Of a stretch of 64,000 nucleotides of DNA, positions 9,199 to 18,106 are shown piece by piece. The stretch covers positions 434,001 to 498,000 of the forward strand of contig NZ_LNBE01000002.1 of NCBI RefSeq assembly GCF_001445655.1. Reading direction: 5' to 3'. The notes below the pieces were generated by a model. That model did no database searches. It saw only the letters and a program-made list of their open reading frames with translations, and was not told where the DNA came from. The translations under genes were made by a program, and so were the position numbers. The DNA is from Streptomyces roseifaciens (GTDB taxonomy: Bacteria > Actinomycetota > Actinomycetes > Streptomycetales > Streptomycetaceae). How positions within the stretch are numbered: the stretch's first letter is position 1; the number at the start of each line of letters is the position of its first letter.

Positions 9199-9219
9199 CG
9201 GGCGCCCCCGCCCCCGTCC

Positions 9220-9426
9220 TCAGCCGACCACCGGCACCGCCTGCCCCGTCACCCGCACCCGCGCGTCCGCCGGGTCGACCGCGACGAGCAGATCGCTGGG
9301 GCGTCCCATGTCCTCGCCCTGGCGGACGCGGATCGTGGTGGCCTCGGTGACCTCGCCGATCGCCCGCAGGTAACCGCCGAGCGCGGCCGCGGCCGCCCCG
9401 GTGGCCGGGTCGCCCACGAGCCGCTG
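9220..9426 (-). pseudogene. C-terminal remnant of a PhzF-family isomerase
   Basis: Only the last ~67 residues remain: LVGDPATGAAAAALGGYLR and then QGEDMGRPSDLLVAVDPAD, with an end like AVPVVG, the usual C-terminus of PhzF-type epimerase/isomerase proteins (full length about 260-300). Similarity stops near 9420, where sequence of a LysR gene on the opposite strand begins. The N-terminal catalytic Glu region is missing, so the remnant cannot be active. Confidence 0.75.
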
Positions 9427-9835
9427 GTGCTGCTCTGCGCTCCCGGGCACCCCCTCGCCCGCCGGGCCGCGCCGGTCACCTGGGAGGACCTGGCGCGCGA
9501 GACCTTCTCCCTCCACGAGCAGGGCTGCTCCTACAGCGACCGCCTGGCCGACCGCCTCCTCTCCGTCCCCGGCGCGCGCATGCGGCTGACCCGCTTCGGG
9601 AGCATCGAAGCCGCCCCGGTCCTGCGTGGCGGCGGGGCTCGGACTGACGCTCCTGCCGCGGGCCACCGCCGCGGACGCCCTGCGCGAAGGCCGCCTGGCC
9701 GTGGTGGCCGGGCCCCCGTTCCCGGACGTGCCCGTCCAGGTGGCGCGGCACCGCAGGCGCTGGGTCTCCCCGGCCGCACAGGCCGTCGTCGACGCACTCG
9801 CACGGCACTTCCCGGCCCGGGCGGCCGCCGGCTAG
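9418..9835 (+). pseudogene. 5'-truncated and frameshifted LysR-family regulator
   Basis: The reading frame EPLVLLCAPGHPLARRAAP begins inside a LysR substrate-binding domain; the DNA-binding half is absent. It continues to RLTRFGSIEAA and then loses the frame. Removing one C from the run at 9614-9617 restores RSCVAAGLGLTLLPRATAA, exactly the expected continuation, which then runs to the stop at 9835. The gene therefore has lost its N-terminus and also has a one-base insertion. With the phzF remnant it forms a deletion scar of a divergent regulator-target pair. Confidence 0.8.
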
Positions 9836-9841
9836 CCGCCC

Positions 9842-11932
9842 CTAGCGGGCCCGTTCCAGGCCGGCCAGGAGCTTCTCCGGCAGTACGGGCAGGTCGCGGA
9901 CCCGTACCCCCGTCGCGTGGTGCACCGCGTTCGCGATCGCCGCGGCGGTGCCGACGATGCCGATCTCCCCGATGCCCTTGCTCCCCATGGGGTTGAGCGA
10001 CGGGTCGTGCTCGTCGATCCAGTGGGCCTCGATGCCGCGGGCGTCCGCGCACGTCGGCACGTGGTACGACGCGAAGTCCCGCTCGGCGAAGTCGCCGAAG
10101 CGGGCGTCCATCGTGCTGCCCTCCATGAGGGCCATGCCCATGCCCATGGTCATGGCCCCGATGAACTGGCTGCGCCCGGTGCGGGCGTTGAGGATGCGTC
10201 CGGCGGCGAAGACGCCCAGCAGCCGGCGGACGCGCACCTCCCCGGTGTCGGTGTCGACCGCCACCTCCGCGAACTGCGCGCCGAAGGCGGCCTTCGCGTG
10301 CGGCGGGTCGGACGCGATGTCGTCCTTGGTGTCGGCCGTGGCGGTCAGGCCGTCCGGCGGCAGCGTGCCCCCGCGCTCGTCGATCATCCCGTTGAGCGTG
10401 CGGCAGGCCTTGTGCACGGCCCATCCCCACGAGGCGGTGCCGGCGGAGCCCCCGGCGAGCGAGGCCGCCGGCAGCGCCGTGCTGCCGATCTCGACGGCGA
10501 CCAGGTCCGGCGCGACGCCCAGCGCCTCGGCCGCGATCTGTGCGAGGACGGTCCGCGCTCCCGTGCCGATGTCGGTGGCGTTGACCCGCACCAGGTAGCG
10601 GCCCGCCCCGGTGACCTGCGCCTGCGCCGTGGAGGGCATGACGTAGACGGGGTAGAGGGACGACGCCACCCCGGAGCCGATCAGCAGGCGGCCCTCGGTG
10701 CGCGAGCGGGGCCGCGGGTCGCGGGCGTCCCACCCGAAGCGGCGGGCCCCCTCGCGCAGGCACTCCACCAGGTGCCGGCTGCTGTACGGCTTTCCGCTGT
10801 CCGGTTCGGTCGCGGTGTCGTTGCGGACCCTCAGTTCGACCGGGTCCACCCCGGCGGCGCCGGCGAGTTCGTCCATCGCGCACTCCAGCGCGAACATCCC
10901 CGAGGCTTCGCCCGGCGCCCGCATCCACGACGGGCTCGGGACGTCCAGCGCGGCGACCTGGTGCGTGGTGCGGCTGTTGGGGGACACGTACATCGCGCGC
11001 GAAGGGGCCGCCGCCTGCTCCACGAACTCGCGGACGGTGGACGTTTGGGTCGTGACCTCGTGCGCGAGCGCCGTGATCACCCCGTCCTCGCCCGCGCCGA
11101 GCCGCAGACGCTGGACGAGCGGCGGCCGGTGGCCGACCACGGCCGCGAGCTGCGCGCGCGGCAGCACGGTCTTCACCGGCCTGCCGGTGTGCCGGGCGGC
11201 CATCGCGGCGAGGACGATCTGCGGGCGTGGCGTGCCCTTGCAGCCGAAGCCGCCGCCCACGTGCTCGGCGACGACCGTGATCCGCTCCTCGTCCATGCCG
11301 AACAGGGCGGCCAGGGTCTCCCGGACGGCCGTCGTGCCCTGGCAGGAGTCGTGGGCGAAGAGCCGGCCGTCCTCCCAGCGTGCGGTCGAGGCGTGCGGCT
11401 CCATCGGGTGGTTGTGCAAGCCGGGCAGTGTGTACGTGGCGTCGATGCGGACGGGCGCGCGCTCGTAGGCGCCGTCGAAGTCACCGCGCTCGCGGCAGGC
11501 CGGGAGGCCTGCATTGACCACCTCGGGGACGAACAGGCGCGGATGGTCCGGGGTCAGCACGGCGTCGTGCTCCTCGGGCGCGTACGCGACCCGCACCGCG
11601 GCGGCCATGGCCCGCGCCGCCTCCAGTGTCTCGGCCACGGCCAGTGCCACGTACCAGCCGCGGTGCGGCACCCGGTCGTCCTGGAGCAGGAGCAGGGTGC
11701 GGTCCTCCGCGTCCTTCAGGCGCGGCGCGTTCTCGTGCGTCAGCACGGCCAGGGCGCCGGGCTCGGCCATGGCCTCCGAGGTGTCGACCGACAGGACCCG
11801 GCCGAGGGGGACCGTCGCGGGCACGGGCCAGCCGTACGCGGTGCCGGGCGGGGTGTGCTCGGCGGCGTAACGGGCGGACCCGGTGACCTTCTCGCGGCCT
11901 TCGAGGCGGACGGGGCCGGGGGTGCTGCTCAT
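9842..11932 (-). CDS. Molybdenum hydroxylase large (molybdopterin-binding) subunit, PaoC/YagR-like
   Basis: A 696-residue catalytic subunit of the xanthine dehydrogenase/aldehyde oxidoreductase family. It opens with VRLEGREKVTGSARYAAE, has the GGGFGCKG cofactor loop, GMFALECAMDELAGAAGVDP, and ends with GSKGIGEIGIVGTAAAIANA, the region holding the catalytic Glu (KGIGE). The length and motifs are closest to the PaoC/YagR branch, which oxidises aldehydes. The start overlaps the FAD-subunit stop (ATGA), so the three subunits form one operon in the order FeS, FAD, Mo. It probably acts in the cytosol. No molybdenum chaperone gene is next to it. Confidence 0.9.
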   Translation of the reverse strand: MSSTPGPVRLEGREKVTGSARYAAEHTPPGTAYGWPVPATVPLGRVLSVDTSEAMAEPGALAVLTHENAPRLKDAEDRTLLLLQDDRVPHRGWYVALAVAETLEAARAMAAAVRVAYAPEEHDAVLTPDHPRLFVPEVVNAGLPACRERGDFDGAYERAPVRIDATYTLPGLHNHPMEPHASTARWEDGRLFAHDSCQGTTAVRETLAALFGMDEERITVVAEHVGGGFGCKGTPRPQIVLAAMAARHTGRPVKTVLPRAQLAAVVGHRPPLVQRLRLGAGEDGVITALAHEVTTQTSTVREFVEQAAAPSRAMYVSPNSRTTHQVAALDVPSPSWMRAPGEASGMFALECAMDELAGAAGVDPVELRVRNDTATEPDSGKPYSSRHLVECLREGARRFGWDARDPRPRSRTEGRLLIGSGVASSLYPVYVMPSTAQAQVTGAGRYLVRVNATDIGTGARTVLAQIAAEALGVAPDLVAVEIGSTALPAASLAGGSAGTASWGWAVHKACRTLNGMIDERGGTLPPDGLTATADTKDDIASDPPHAKAAFGAQFAEVAVDTDTGEVRVRRLLGVFAAGRILNARTGRSQFIGAMTMGMGMALMEGSTMDARFGDFAERDFASYHVPTCADARGIEAHWIDEHDPSLNPMGSKGIGEIGIVGTAAAIANAVHHATGVRVRDLPVLPEKLLAGLERAR

Positions 11933-12930
11933 GAGACGGTCCCCTCCTCGCCCGGCGCGGCGAGCCCGGCGAGCACCCGGACGGCCAGGTTGCGGGCCAG
12001 TCGCACCTTGAAGGCGTTGTCGCGCAGCGGCTCGGCGGCCGCCAGCTCGGCCCCGGCGGCCTCCGCGAAGGACTCCTCGGTGGCGGGGGCGCCGCGCAGC
12101 GCGTCCTCCGCTACGCGCGCCCGCCAGGGCTTGTGGGCCAGGCCACCGAAGGCCAGGCGCACGTCTTCCACCCGGCCCGCGCGGACGTCGAGGGACGCCG
12201 CGACGGAGGCGAGCGCGAAGGCGTACGAGGCCCGGTCGCGTGCCTTGCGGTAGGCGGACCGGCCGGGCGGCGGCGCCGGCAGCTCCACCGCGACGACGAG
12301 TTCGGCCGGGCCGATGACCGTGTCACGCGCGGGATCGTCCCCGGGCAGCCGGTGGAAGTCGCAGAGCGGGACCGTGCGTTCGCCGCCGGGCCCGCGCAGG
12401 TGGACGACCGCGTCGAGCGCCGCCAGGGCCACGGCCATGTCGGAGGGGTGCGTGGCGACGCACTGCGGCGAGTGGCCCAGCACCGCGAGATCGCGGTGCA
12501 CCCCTTCGCGGGCCGGGCAGCCGCTCCCCGGCACCCGCTTGTTGCACGGCTTGCCCACGTCCTGGAAGTACAGGCAGCGGGTGCGCTGGAGGAGGTTGCC
12601 GCCCGTGGTGGCCGTGTTGCGGATCTGCCCGGAAGCGCCTGCCAGCACCGCCTGGGACAGAGCGGGGTAGCGCGTCCGCACGGCCGGGTGGGCGGCGAGG
12701 TCGCTGTTGCGGACGTTGGCCCCGATGCGCAGCCCTCCGTCCGGCGTCCCCTCGATCTCGGTGAGCGGCAGGCGGCTGACGTCCACCAGCAGCGCGGGGG
12801 AGGCGACGCCCAGCTTCATCAGGTCGACCAGGTTGGTGCCGCCTCCGAGGAACACGGCGCCGGGGGAGGCCGCGAGGGCGGCGATCGCCCCGTCCACGTC
12901 GTCGGCGCGCGTATAGGCGAAGGCTTTCAC
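11929..12930 (-). CDS. Molybdenum hydroxylase FAD-binding subunit, PaoB/YagS-like
   Basis: A 333-residue flavoprotein subunit. The GTG at 12930 overlaps the FeS-subunit stop. FAD-binding loops are GAVFLGGGTNLVDLMK and ATTGGNLLQRTRC. Between them and the C-terminal domain is a cysteine-rich insertion (RTRCLYFQDVGKPCNK, GSGCPAR, SPQCVATHPSD), four Cys in the arrangement known to bind an extra [4Fe-4S] cluster in E. coli PaoB. It relays electrons between the molybdenum site and acceptors. The presence of the insertion supports an aldehyde oxidoreductase rather than a xanthine dehydrogenase. Confidence 0.9.
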   Translation of the reverse strand: MKAFAYTRADDVDGAIAALAASPGAVFLGGGTNLVDLMKLGVASPALLVDVSRLPLTEIEGTPDGGLRIGANVRNSDLAAHPAVRTRYPALSQAVLAGASGQIRNTATTGGNLLQRTRCLYFQDVGKPCNKRVPGSGCPAREGVHRDLAVLGHSPQCVATHPSDMAVALAALDAVVHLRGPGGERTVPLCDFHRLPGDDPARDTVIGPAELVVAVELPAPPPGRSAYRKARDRASYAFALASVAASLDVRAGRVEDVRLAFGGLAHKPWRARVAEDALRGAPATEESFAEAAGAELAAAEPLRDNAFKVRLARNLAVRVLAGLAAPGEEGTVS

Positions 12931-13457
12931 TGCGCCACGTCCCCGATCGCGGCGACGATGTTCACGTACGCGCCGCAGCGGCACAGATTGCCGCTCATCC
13001 GCTCGCGGATCTCGTCGGGGGAGAGGGGGACGGGAGTTCCGGGCCGCGCCGCCGCGAGGGGCGTCACGTGGGAGGGCGCGCCCTCGCCCGCCTCGGCGAT
13101 CATTCCCACCGCGGAGCAGAGCTGGCCCGGCGTGCAGTAGCCGCACTGGAAGCCGTCGCGTTCGAGGAACGCCTCCTGGAGCGGGTGCAGCGCGTCCCCT
13201 CCGGCCAGCCCCTCCACCGTGGTGATCTCCGCGCCGTCGTGGGCGACGGCCAGCAGCAGACAGCTGTTGGCCCGCCGTCCGTCGACGAGCACCGTGCACG
13301 CCCCGCACTGCGCGTGGTCGCACCCCTTCTTGGCCCCGGTGAGCCCCAGGTGCTCGCGCAGGGCGTCGAGCACGGTCGTCCGGTGGTCGAGTTCCACTTG
13401 GTGCGCGACGCCGTTGACGTGCAGGGTCACGGGGGAGGTGGTCTGCGGTGCGGCCAC
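12927..13457 (-). CDS. Molybdenum hydroxylase [2Fe-2S] subunit, PaoA/YagT-like
   Basis: A 176-residue small subunit with two [2Fe-2S] clusters. The plant-type cluster is GCDHAQCGACTVLVDGRRANSC; shown in part, its ligands are in CDHAQCGAC and NSC. The second cluster is GFQCGYCTPGQ and GNLCRCGAY. E. coli PaoA has a Tat signal; here the N-terminus (MAAPQTTSPVTLHVNG) has no twin-arginine leader, so the enzyme is probably cytosolic. A stretch of about 25 residues between the clusters (GEGAPSHVTPLAAARPGTP) is longer than usual. It is the first gene of the three-subunit operon, divergent from the SDR gene. Confidence 0.92.
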   Translation of the reverse strand: MAAPQTTSPVTLHVNGVAHQVELDHRTTVLDALREHLGLTGAKKGCDHAQCGACTVLVDGRRANSCLLLAVAHDGAEITTVEGLAGGDALHPLQEAFLERDGFQCGYCTPGQLCSAVGMIAEAGEGAPSHVTPLAAARPGTPVPLSPDEIRERMSGNLCRCGAYVNIVAAIGDVAQ

Positions 13458-13639
13458 GGTGCCTCGCCTTCACTGGTTCCCTCCGGCACCGTCACGAGGT
13501 CCCCGCTCCGTCTCCGTGCAAACGCGCGGGGCCGGCACTGCACCCGTTCGGTGCAGCCGAGGATCCCCGGCAAGGGAATGAAACGATCATGGTTGGCGGT
13601 TCGGGACAGGAGAGTCCGCGACCACCGGAAGGCGCCCGC

Positions 13640-14428
13640 ATGACCAGCTCGCATTCCCCCGTTCCTGCCTCCGACCCCGCCTGCGACCCTGCAACAACGC
13701 CTCCCGCCGCCGCTCCGCTGGCCGGCCGTGACGTCGTCATCGTCGGCGGCGGGTCGGGCATCGGCCTGGAGGTCGCGCGGCGCGCGGTCGCGGCCGGCGC
13801 GCGCGTCGTGCTCGGCGGGCGGAACGAGGACAAGCTCGCCGCGGCCGCGCAGTCGCTCGGGGACCGGGCGGGCTGGGGAGCGGTGGACACCACCGACAAG
13901 GAGTCCCTGGCCCGCTTCTTCGACGGCATCGAGCGGATCGACCACCTCTTCACCCCGGCCGCCTCCTACCGGGTGGGCCCCATGCTCGAGTTGAGCGACG
14001 GCGACGCCGAGAGCCCGTTCGTGTCGAAGTTCTGGGGTCAGTACCACGCCGTCAAGTACGCGGCGCCCAGGCTGACGGAGAACGCCTCCGTCGTACTGAT
14101 GTCCGGCGCCGCGAGCGTACGCCCCCCGGCCGCGGCACCCGCCTACGTGGCCTGCAACGCGGCGATCGAGGGGCTCGGACGCGGGCTCGCCGTGGAGCTC
14201 GCGCCCGTGCGCGTCAACGTCGTCTCGCCCGGAACGGTCGACGGCAACCTGTGGGCGCAGCGCCCGGCGGAGGTGCGCGAGGCGAGCTTCGCGCAGTACG
14301 GCAGGGACAGCCTGCTGCACAGGCCCGGGACGGAGCGCGAGATCGCCGAGGCGGTGCTCTTCCTCTTCACGAACACCTTCATGACGGGCTCGGTGCTCTA
14401 CCCGGACGGCGGGTACGCCCTGCGCTGA
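13640..14428 (+). CDS. SDR-family oxidoreductase with atypical YxxxN site
   Basis: A 262-residue short-chain dehydrogenase. The ATG at 13640 has GGAAGG upstream; the longer frame to 13448 overlaps the divergent FeS gene and is not used. The cofactor site is VVIVGGGSGIGLEVAR, with VLGGRNEDKL behind it, which suggests NADP(H). The catalytic segment reads SGAAS then AYVACNAAIEGL: the Tyr is present but the usual Lys of YxxxK is Asn. The proton-relay chemistry may be altered, or this is a branch that has settled on Asn. It ends with a normal SDR C-terminus (TGSVLYPDGGYALR). The substrate is unknown. Confidence 0.88.
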   Translation: MTSSHSPVPASDPACDPATTPPAAAPLAGRDVVIVGGGSGIGLEVARRAVAAGARVVLGGRNEDKLAAAAQSLGDRAGWGAVDTTDKESLARFFDGIERIDHLFTPAASYRVGPMLELSDGDAESPFVSKFWGQYHAVKYAAPRLTENASVVLMSGAASVRPPAAAPAYVACNAAIEGLGRGLAVELAPVRVNVVSPGTVDGNLWAQRPAEVREASFAQYGRDSLLHRPGTEREIAEAVLFLFTNTFMTGSVLYPDGGYALR

Positions 14429-14430
14429 CG

Positions 14431-14471
14431 CGAAGGGGCCCCGGGCCGTTCCCCGGCCCGGGGCCCCTTCG
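14431..14471. terminator. Bidirectional stem-loop terminator
   Basis: A perfect 17 bp stem (14431-14447 with 14455-14471, each arm beginning or ending CGAAGGGGCC) closes a 7-base loop between two convergent genes whose stops flank it within a few bases. There is no T-run, as is usual in Streptomyces. Confidence 0.9.
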
Positions 14472-14483
14472 TTCCACCCGGTG

Positions 14484-14870
14484 CTACGCGCCGCTGCCGT
14501 ACGGGCGGGTGAGCACCTCGAGGTAGTGACCGGACGGGTCGGGGAAGTAGACGCCCCGTCCGCCGTCGTGGTGATTGATCTCGTTGGGCCGGGTGCGGTA
14601 CGGGTCGGCCCAGTACGGCACGCCTGCTTCCTTGATCCGGGCGAAGATGCCGTCGAAGGACTCCTCCGGGACCAGGAACGCGTAGTGCTGTGGGACGATC
14701 TCCGGCTGGTCGCTGGTGGCGAAGTCCAGCGTGACGCCGTTGCCCGTGACCACGGGGGCGAAGGGCCCCATGTCGGGCGCGACCTCAAGGCCCAGGATGT
14801 TCGCGAGGAACGCGGCGGACTCGCGCTTGTCCCGGGAGTGAACGATGGTGTGATTCAACTCGACTGACAC
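14484..14870 (-). CDS. VOC (glyoxalase/dioxygenase-fold) protein
   Basis: A 128-residue protein. The GTG at 14870 is used because GGAGG precedes it by about nine bases. It begins VELNHTIVHSRDKRESAAFL, with the metal-ligand His in NHTIV, and ends with YFPDPSGHYLEVLTRPYG, with the ligand Glu in YLEV; a middle His (PQHYAFLV) fits the beta-alpha-beta-beta-beta pattern. Members range from glyoxalases to antibiotic-binding proteins, so the specific role is open. It stands alone between a terminator and the MBL gene promoterward region. Confidence 0.85.
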   Translation of the reverse strand: MSVELNHTIVHSRDKRESAAFLANILGLEVAPDMGPFAPVVTGNGVTLDFATSDQPEIVPQHYAFLVPEESFDGIFARIKEAGVPYWADPYRTRPNEINHHDGGRGVYFPDPSGHYLEVLTRPYGSGA

Positions 14871-15036
14871 GATGCAATGCCTCCACAGGCATCTCCCGGA
14901 CACCGGCCGCGTTCCACCCGGATGGTGAAGGCGCCCCGATGCCCGGGATAGACCGTAATCGGCCGACCCGTGCGATGTCATCGGGCTTTGGACCTACTCC
15001 GGGAGACCCGCCCGCAGACCGGTCGGGCGTCCCGTG

Positions 15037-15663
15037 TCAGTGCCCGCGCGCGATCCACTCCGGCAGGGCCGGGGCCTCGCCGTCGACCGTCGTGCTCTCC
15101 CCGTGGCCCGTGCGCACCACCGTGTCCGGCGGCAGCGACAGCAGGCGCTTGCGGATCGAGTCGATGATGGTGGGGAAGTCCGAGAAGGACCGGCCCGTCG
15201 CGCCCGGCCCGCCGTGGAAGAGGGTGTCGCCGGTGAAGACCGTGCCCAGCGCCGGCGCGTACAGGCAGACGCCGCCGGGGCTGTGGCCGGGGGTGTGCAG
15301 CACCTTCAGCTCGACGCCCGCCACGGACAGCACCTGGCCGTCCGTCAGGTCCCCGTCGGGCGCGGTGTCCGGGTGGGTCTGGTCCCACAGCATCCGGTCG
15401 TCCGGGTGGAGCAGGACCGGAGCGCCCGTGCGCGCCGCGAGCTCCGGCGCCGCGTCGATGTGGTCGTTGTGCGCGTGGGTGCACAGGATCGCGACGAGCC
15501 GGCGGTCGCCGACCGCCCCTGCGATCGCCTCGGCGTCGTGGGCCGCGTCGATGACGACGGCCTCCCGGTCGTCGCCCACGATCCAGACGTTGTTGTCGAC
15601 CTCCCAGACGCCGCCGTCCAGGGCGAACATGCCGGACGTGACGAGGTGTTCGATGCGGGCCAT
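15037..15663 (-). CDS. MBL-fold hydrolase partnered with mycothiol-dependent formaldehyde dehydrogenase
   Basis: A 208-residue metallo-beta-lactamase-fold hydrolase. Metal ligands are in THAHNDHID, HTPGHSPGG, FTGDTLFHGG and RTGHGEST, the glyoxalase II-like set. Its ATG shares one base with the stop of the upstream dehydrogenase gene (TGATG), so the two are translationally coupled. In actinobacteria this pair is constant, and the hydrolase is thought to release formate from S-formylmycothiol. That role is taken from context, not from a residue unique to this protein. Confidence 0.9.
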   Translation of the reverse strand: MARIEHLVTSGMFALDGGVWEVDNNVWIVGDDREAVVIDAAHDAEAIAGAVGDRRLVAILCTHAHNDHIDAAPELAARTGAPVLLHPDDRMLWDQTHPDTAPDGDLTDGQVLSVAGVELKVLHTPGHSPGGVCLYAPALGTVFTGDTLFHGGPGATGRSFSDFPTIIDSIRKRLLSLPPDTVVRTGHGESTTVDGEAPALPEWIARGH

Positions 15664-16802
15664 CACACGGTCCCCGGCGCGGCCGTCGGCGTCGCGTGGG
15701 ACGAGGCCTCCGCCGTCGGCATCAGCACCACCGAGCGCAGCACCTCGCCCTTCTCCATCCGGTGGAACGCCTCCTCCACCCCGTCCAGCGCGATCGTCTC
15801 GCTGACGAACGCGTCGAGGTCGAGGCGGCCCTGCAGGTAGAGGTCGATCAGCATGGGGAAGTCGCGGGAGGGCAGGCAGTCGCCGTACCACGAGGACTTC
15901 AGGGCGCCGCCGCGCCCGAAGACGTCCAGCAGCGGCAGCTCCAGCTTCATCTCCGGCGTGGGCACGCCCACCAGCACCACGGTGCCGGCCAGGTCACGCG
16001 CGTAGAAGGCCTGGCGGTACGTCTCCGGGCGGCCGACCGCGTCGATGACGACGTCGGCGCCGAAGCCCCCGGTCAGCGACCGGATCGCCTCGACGGCGTC
16101 CACGGAGGTGGAGTTGACGGTGTGCGTGGCGCCCAGGGCCTTGGCCTGCTCCAGCTTGGCGTCGGAGAGGTCCACCGCGATGATCTTCGCGGCGCCGGCC
16201 AGCCGGGCCCCGGCGACCGCCGCGTTGCCCACGCCGCCGCAGCCGATGACCGCGACCGAGTCGCCCCGGCCCACCTGGCCGGTGTTGATGGCCGCGCCCA
16301 GGCCGGCCATCACGCCGCAGCCCAGCAGGCCGGCGGCCGCGGGCGCCGCGGCGGGGTCGACCTTGGTGCACTGCCCGGCGGCCACCAGCGTCTTCTCCGC
16401 GAACGCCCCGATGCCCAGCGCGGGCGAGAGCTCCGTGCCGTCCGTCAGCGTCATCCTCTGCTTGGCGTTGTGCGTGTTGAAGCAGTACCAGGGGCGGCCG
16501 CGCAGACACGCCCGGCACTGGCCGCAGACCGCGCGCCAGTTGAGGATCACGAAGTCGCCCGGAGCCACTTCGGTCACTCCGGCACCGACCGACTCGACCA
16601 CACCGGCGGCCTCGTGGCCGAGGAGGAACGGGAATTCGTCGTTGATCCCGCCTTCCCGGTAGTGCAGGTCGGTGTGGCACACCCCGCACGCCTGGATCTT
16701 CACGACGGCCTCGCCCGGGCCCGGGTCCGGGACGAGGATCGTCTCGACCCGCACGGGATCGCCCTTGCCTCGTGCGATGACACCGCGTACTTCTTGCGCC
16801 AT
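15663..16802 (-). CDS. mscR: S-(hydroxymethyl)mycothiol dehydrogenase (MscR type)
   Basis: A 379-residue zinc-dependent class III-type alcohol dehydrogenase. Catalytic zinc ligands lie in [13 protein letters not shown] and GHEAAG, structural zinc Cys in [15 protein letters not shown], and the NAD site is [20 protein letters not shown]. The start [17 protein letters not shown] and the [13 protein letters not shown] block match actinobacterial mycothiol-dependent formaldehyde dehydrogenases. It oxidises the spontaneous formaldehyde-mycothiol adduct and also acts on S-nitrosomycothiol in characterised members. The coupled MBL hydrolase completes the pathway. The C-terminal 20 residues are a low-complexity extension. 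It supports the actinobacterial origin of the window. Confidence 0.92.
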   Translation of the reverse strand: MAQEVRGVIARGKGDPVRVETILVPDPGPGEAVVKIQACGVCHTDLHYREGGINDEFPFLLGHEAAGVVESVGAGVTEVAPGDFVILNWRAVCGQCRACLRGRPWYCFNTHNAKQRMTLTDGTELSPALGIGAFAEKTLVAAGQCTKVDPAAAPAAAGLLGCGVMAGLGAAINTGQVGRGDSVAVIGCGGVGNAAVAGARLAGAAKIIAVDLSDAKLEQAKALGATHTVNSTSVDAVEAIRSLTGGFGADVVIDAVGRPETYRQAFYARDLAGTVVLVGVPTPEMKLELPLLDVFGRGGALKSSWYGDCLPSRDFPMLIDLYLQGRLDLDAFVSETIALDGVEEAFHRMEKGEVLRSVVLMPTAEASSHATPTAAPGTV

Positions 16803-16905
16803 GGGGGTGCTGCCTTTCTCGGTGGTCGGATCTTGTGGTCGGACCGTCCCCCACTCTGCGCGGGAAACCGGACCGTGTCCAACATCCCTGACCGATCACA
16901 TTCAG

Positions 16906-16945
16906 CAGTTCTCCTGATCAGTCAACAGTTCTCCTGATCAGTCAT
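16906..16945. repeat. 20 bp tandem duplication spanning the LysR stop codon
   Basis: CAGTTCTCCTGATCAGTCAA (16906-16925) is followed directly by the same 20 bases with one change at the end (16926-16945). Each copy contains the palindrome CTGATCAG. The duplicated unit covers the last codons of the LysR gene, yet either copy encodes ...ENC followed by a stop, so the protein end is unchanged. Confidence 0.9.
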
Positions 16946-17803
16946 GGCCAGCAGCGCACGGGCGGCCGCGGTCGGCTTGCCCGCCGCCGGCACGGCCACG
17001 GCCACCTTCCACAGCGTCGGCCCCTCCAGCGGCACCGCACTGAGCCCGCGCGCCTGCTCCTTGACCGTCACCGGGCGCGGCACGACCGCCGCGCCCAGGC
17101 CGCGCGAGACGAGGTCGAGCAGCGTATAGACGTCGTTGACCTGCAGCGCGACCTTCCGGGCCACGCCCGCGTCGGCGAACGCGAGGTCGGCGGCCCGGCG
17201 GGCGCCCCAGTCCGGGTGGAGGTCCACGAACACCTCCCCGGCCAGCCGCGCCAGGGGGACCGGCCCGCTGAGGCCGGCCAGCGGGTGGTCCGCCCGGCAC
17301 AGCAGCATCAGCGGCTCCTCCGCGACCGGCCGCAGCCGCACCCCCTCGTGGAAGCCGTCGTGCACGACGAACGCCACGTCGAGCTCGCCGCGCCGCACCT
17401 GCTCCAGCAGCCGGCCCGAGCCCGCCTGCTCCATGTGCACCTCCACCTGCGGGTGCAGCGCGTGGAAGGAGGCCAGCAGCGCGGCGGCGTCCACGGTGCC
17501 CATGCACTGCTCGGTCCCCACCGAGAGCGTGCCGCCCATCAGCCCCTGCACCGCCGCGACGGCCTCCCGGGCCGCCGCCGCGCACGCCAGCGTCCGCCGC
17601 GCTTCCACCAGCAGCGCCCGCCCGGCGTCCGTCAGTCCCACGCGCCGCGTCGTGCGCAGGAACAGCTCGGCGCCCAGCTCCCGTTCCAGGGCCCGCACCG
17701 AGGCCGACACCCCCGACTGCGCCACCCGCAGCCGTTCCGCCGCGTGCGTGAAGTGCTGCTCCTCCGCGACGGCGACGAAGTGTTCGAGGTGTCTGAGTTC
17801 CAT
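16922..17803 (-). CDS. LysR-family transcriptional regulator
   Basis: A 293-residue regulator. The N-terminal winged helix is MELRHLEHFVAVAEEQHFTH with RLRVAQSGVSASVRALERE as recognition helix, followed by the linker helix and the substrate-binding domain (GTLSVGTEQCMGTVDAAALL). Cys in TEQCMG and LLCRADHPLAG could matter for redox sensing, but this is speculation. It lies upstream of and in the same direction as the mscR gene, 119 bp apart, so it could control formaldehyde detoxification; a divergent target is not evident. The 3' end is duplicated over 20 bp without changing the product. Confidence 0.9.
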   Translation of the reverse strand: MELRHLEHFVAVAEEQHFTHAAERLRVAQSGVSASVRALERELGAELFLRTTRRVGLTDAGRALLVEARRTLACAAAAREAVAAVQGLMGGTLSVGTEQCMGTVDAAALLASFHALHPQVEVHMEQAGSGRLLEQVRRGELDVAFVVHDGFHEGVRLRPVAEEPLMLLCRADHPLAGLSGPVPLARLAGEVFVDLHPDWGARRAADLAFADAGVARKVALQVNDVYTLLDLVSRGLGAAVVPRPVTVKEQARGLSAVPLEGPTLWKVAVAVPAAGKPTAAARALLAMTDQENC

Positions 17804-18106
17804 GATTCAGCATCGTAAGTGCTGGATCACGGCCTCCCCGCGGGGCCCTTGCAGGCCGTGCCCCCGGCGCGTGCCTCCGGCAAGGCCGCTCTGGCCGATA
17901 GAGGGTTCTCCGATGCGGCACCTCGGCCATTCGAACGCCCCGTCACACCCGCCCCGACAGTACTTCCCGGCCAACTCCTGCACCTGCGGAACCAGTGCCT
18001 CCCAGCCCACACCTGCTCCGGAGGCCTCAGCGGCCTTCTCGCGCGTGGCCGGTCCTCTACCTGCGGTGCAGTCAGGACGCGAAGTGCCTGTCTACTCTCC
18101 CGGGCC
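17804..18106. other. Intergenic region without a supported gene
   Basis: About 300 bp between the LysR start and a secreted-protein gene. Short open frames on both strands lack ribosome binding sites and recognisable products. It should hold both promoters. I see no strong palindrome in it apart from CCCCGCGGGG near 17832. Confidence 0.5.
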
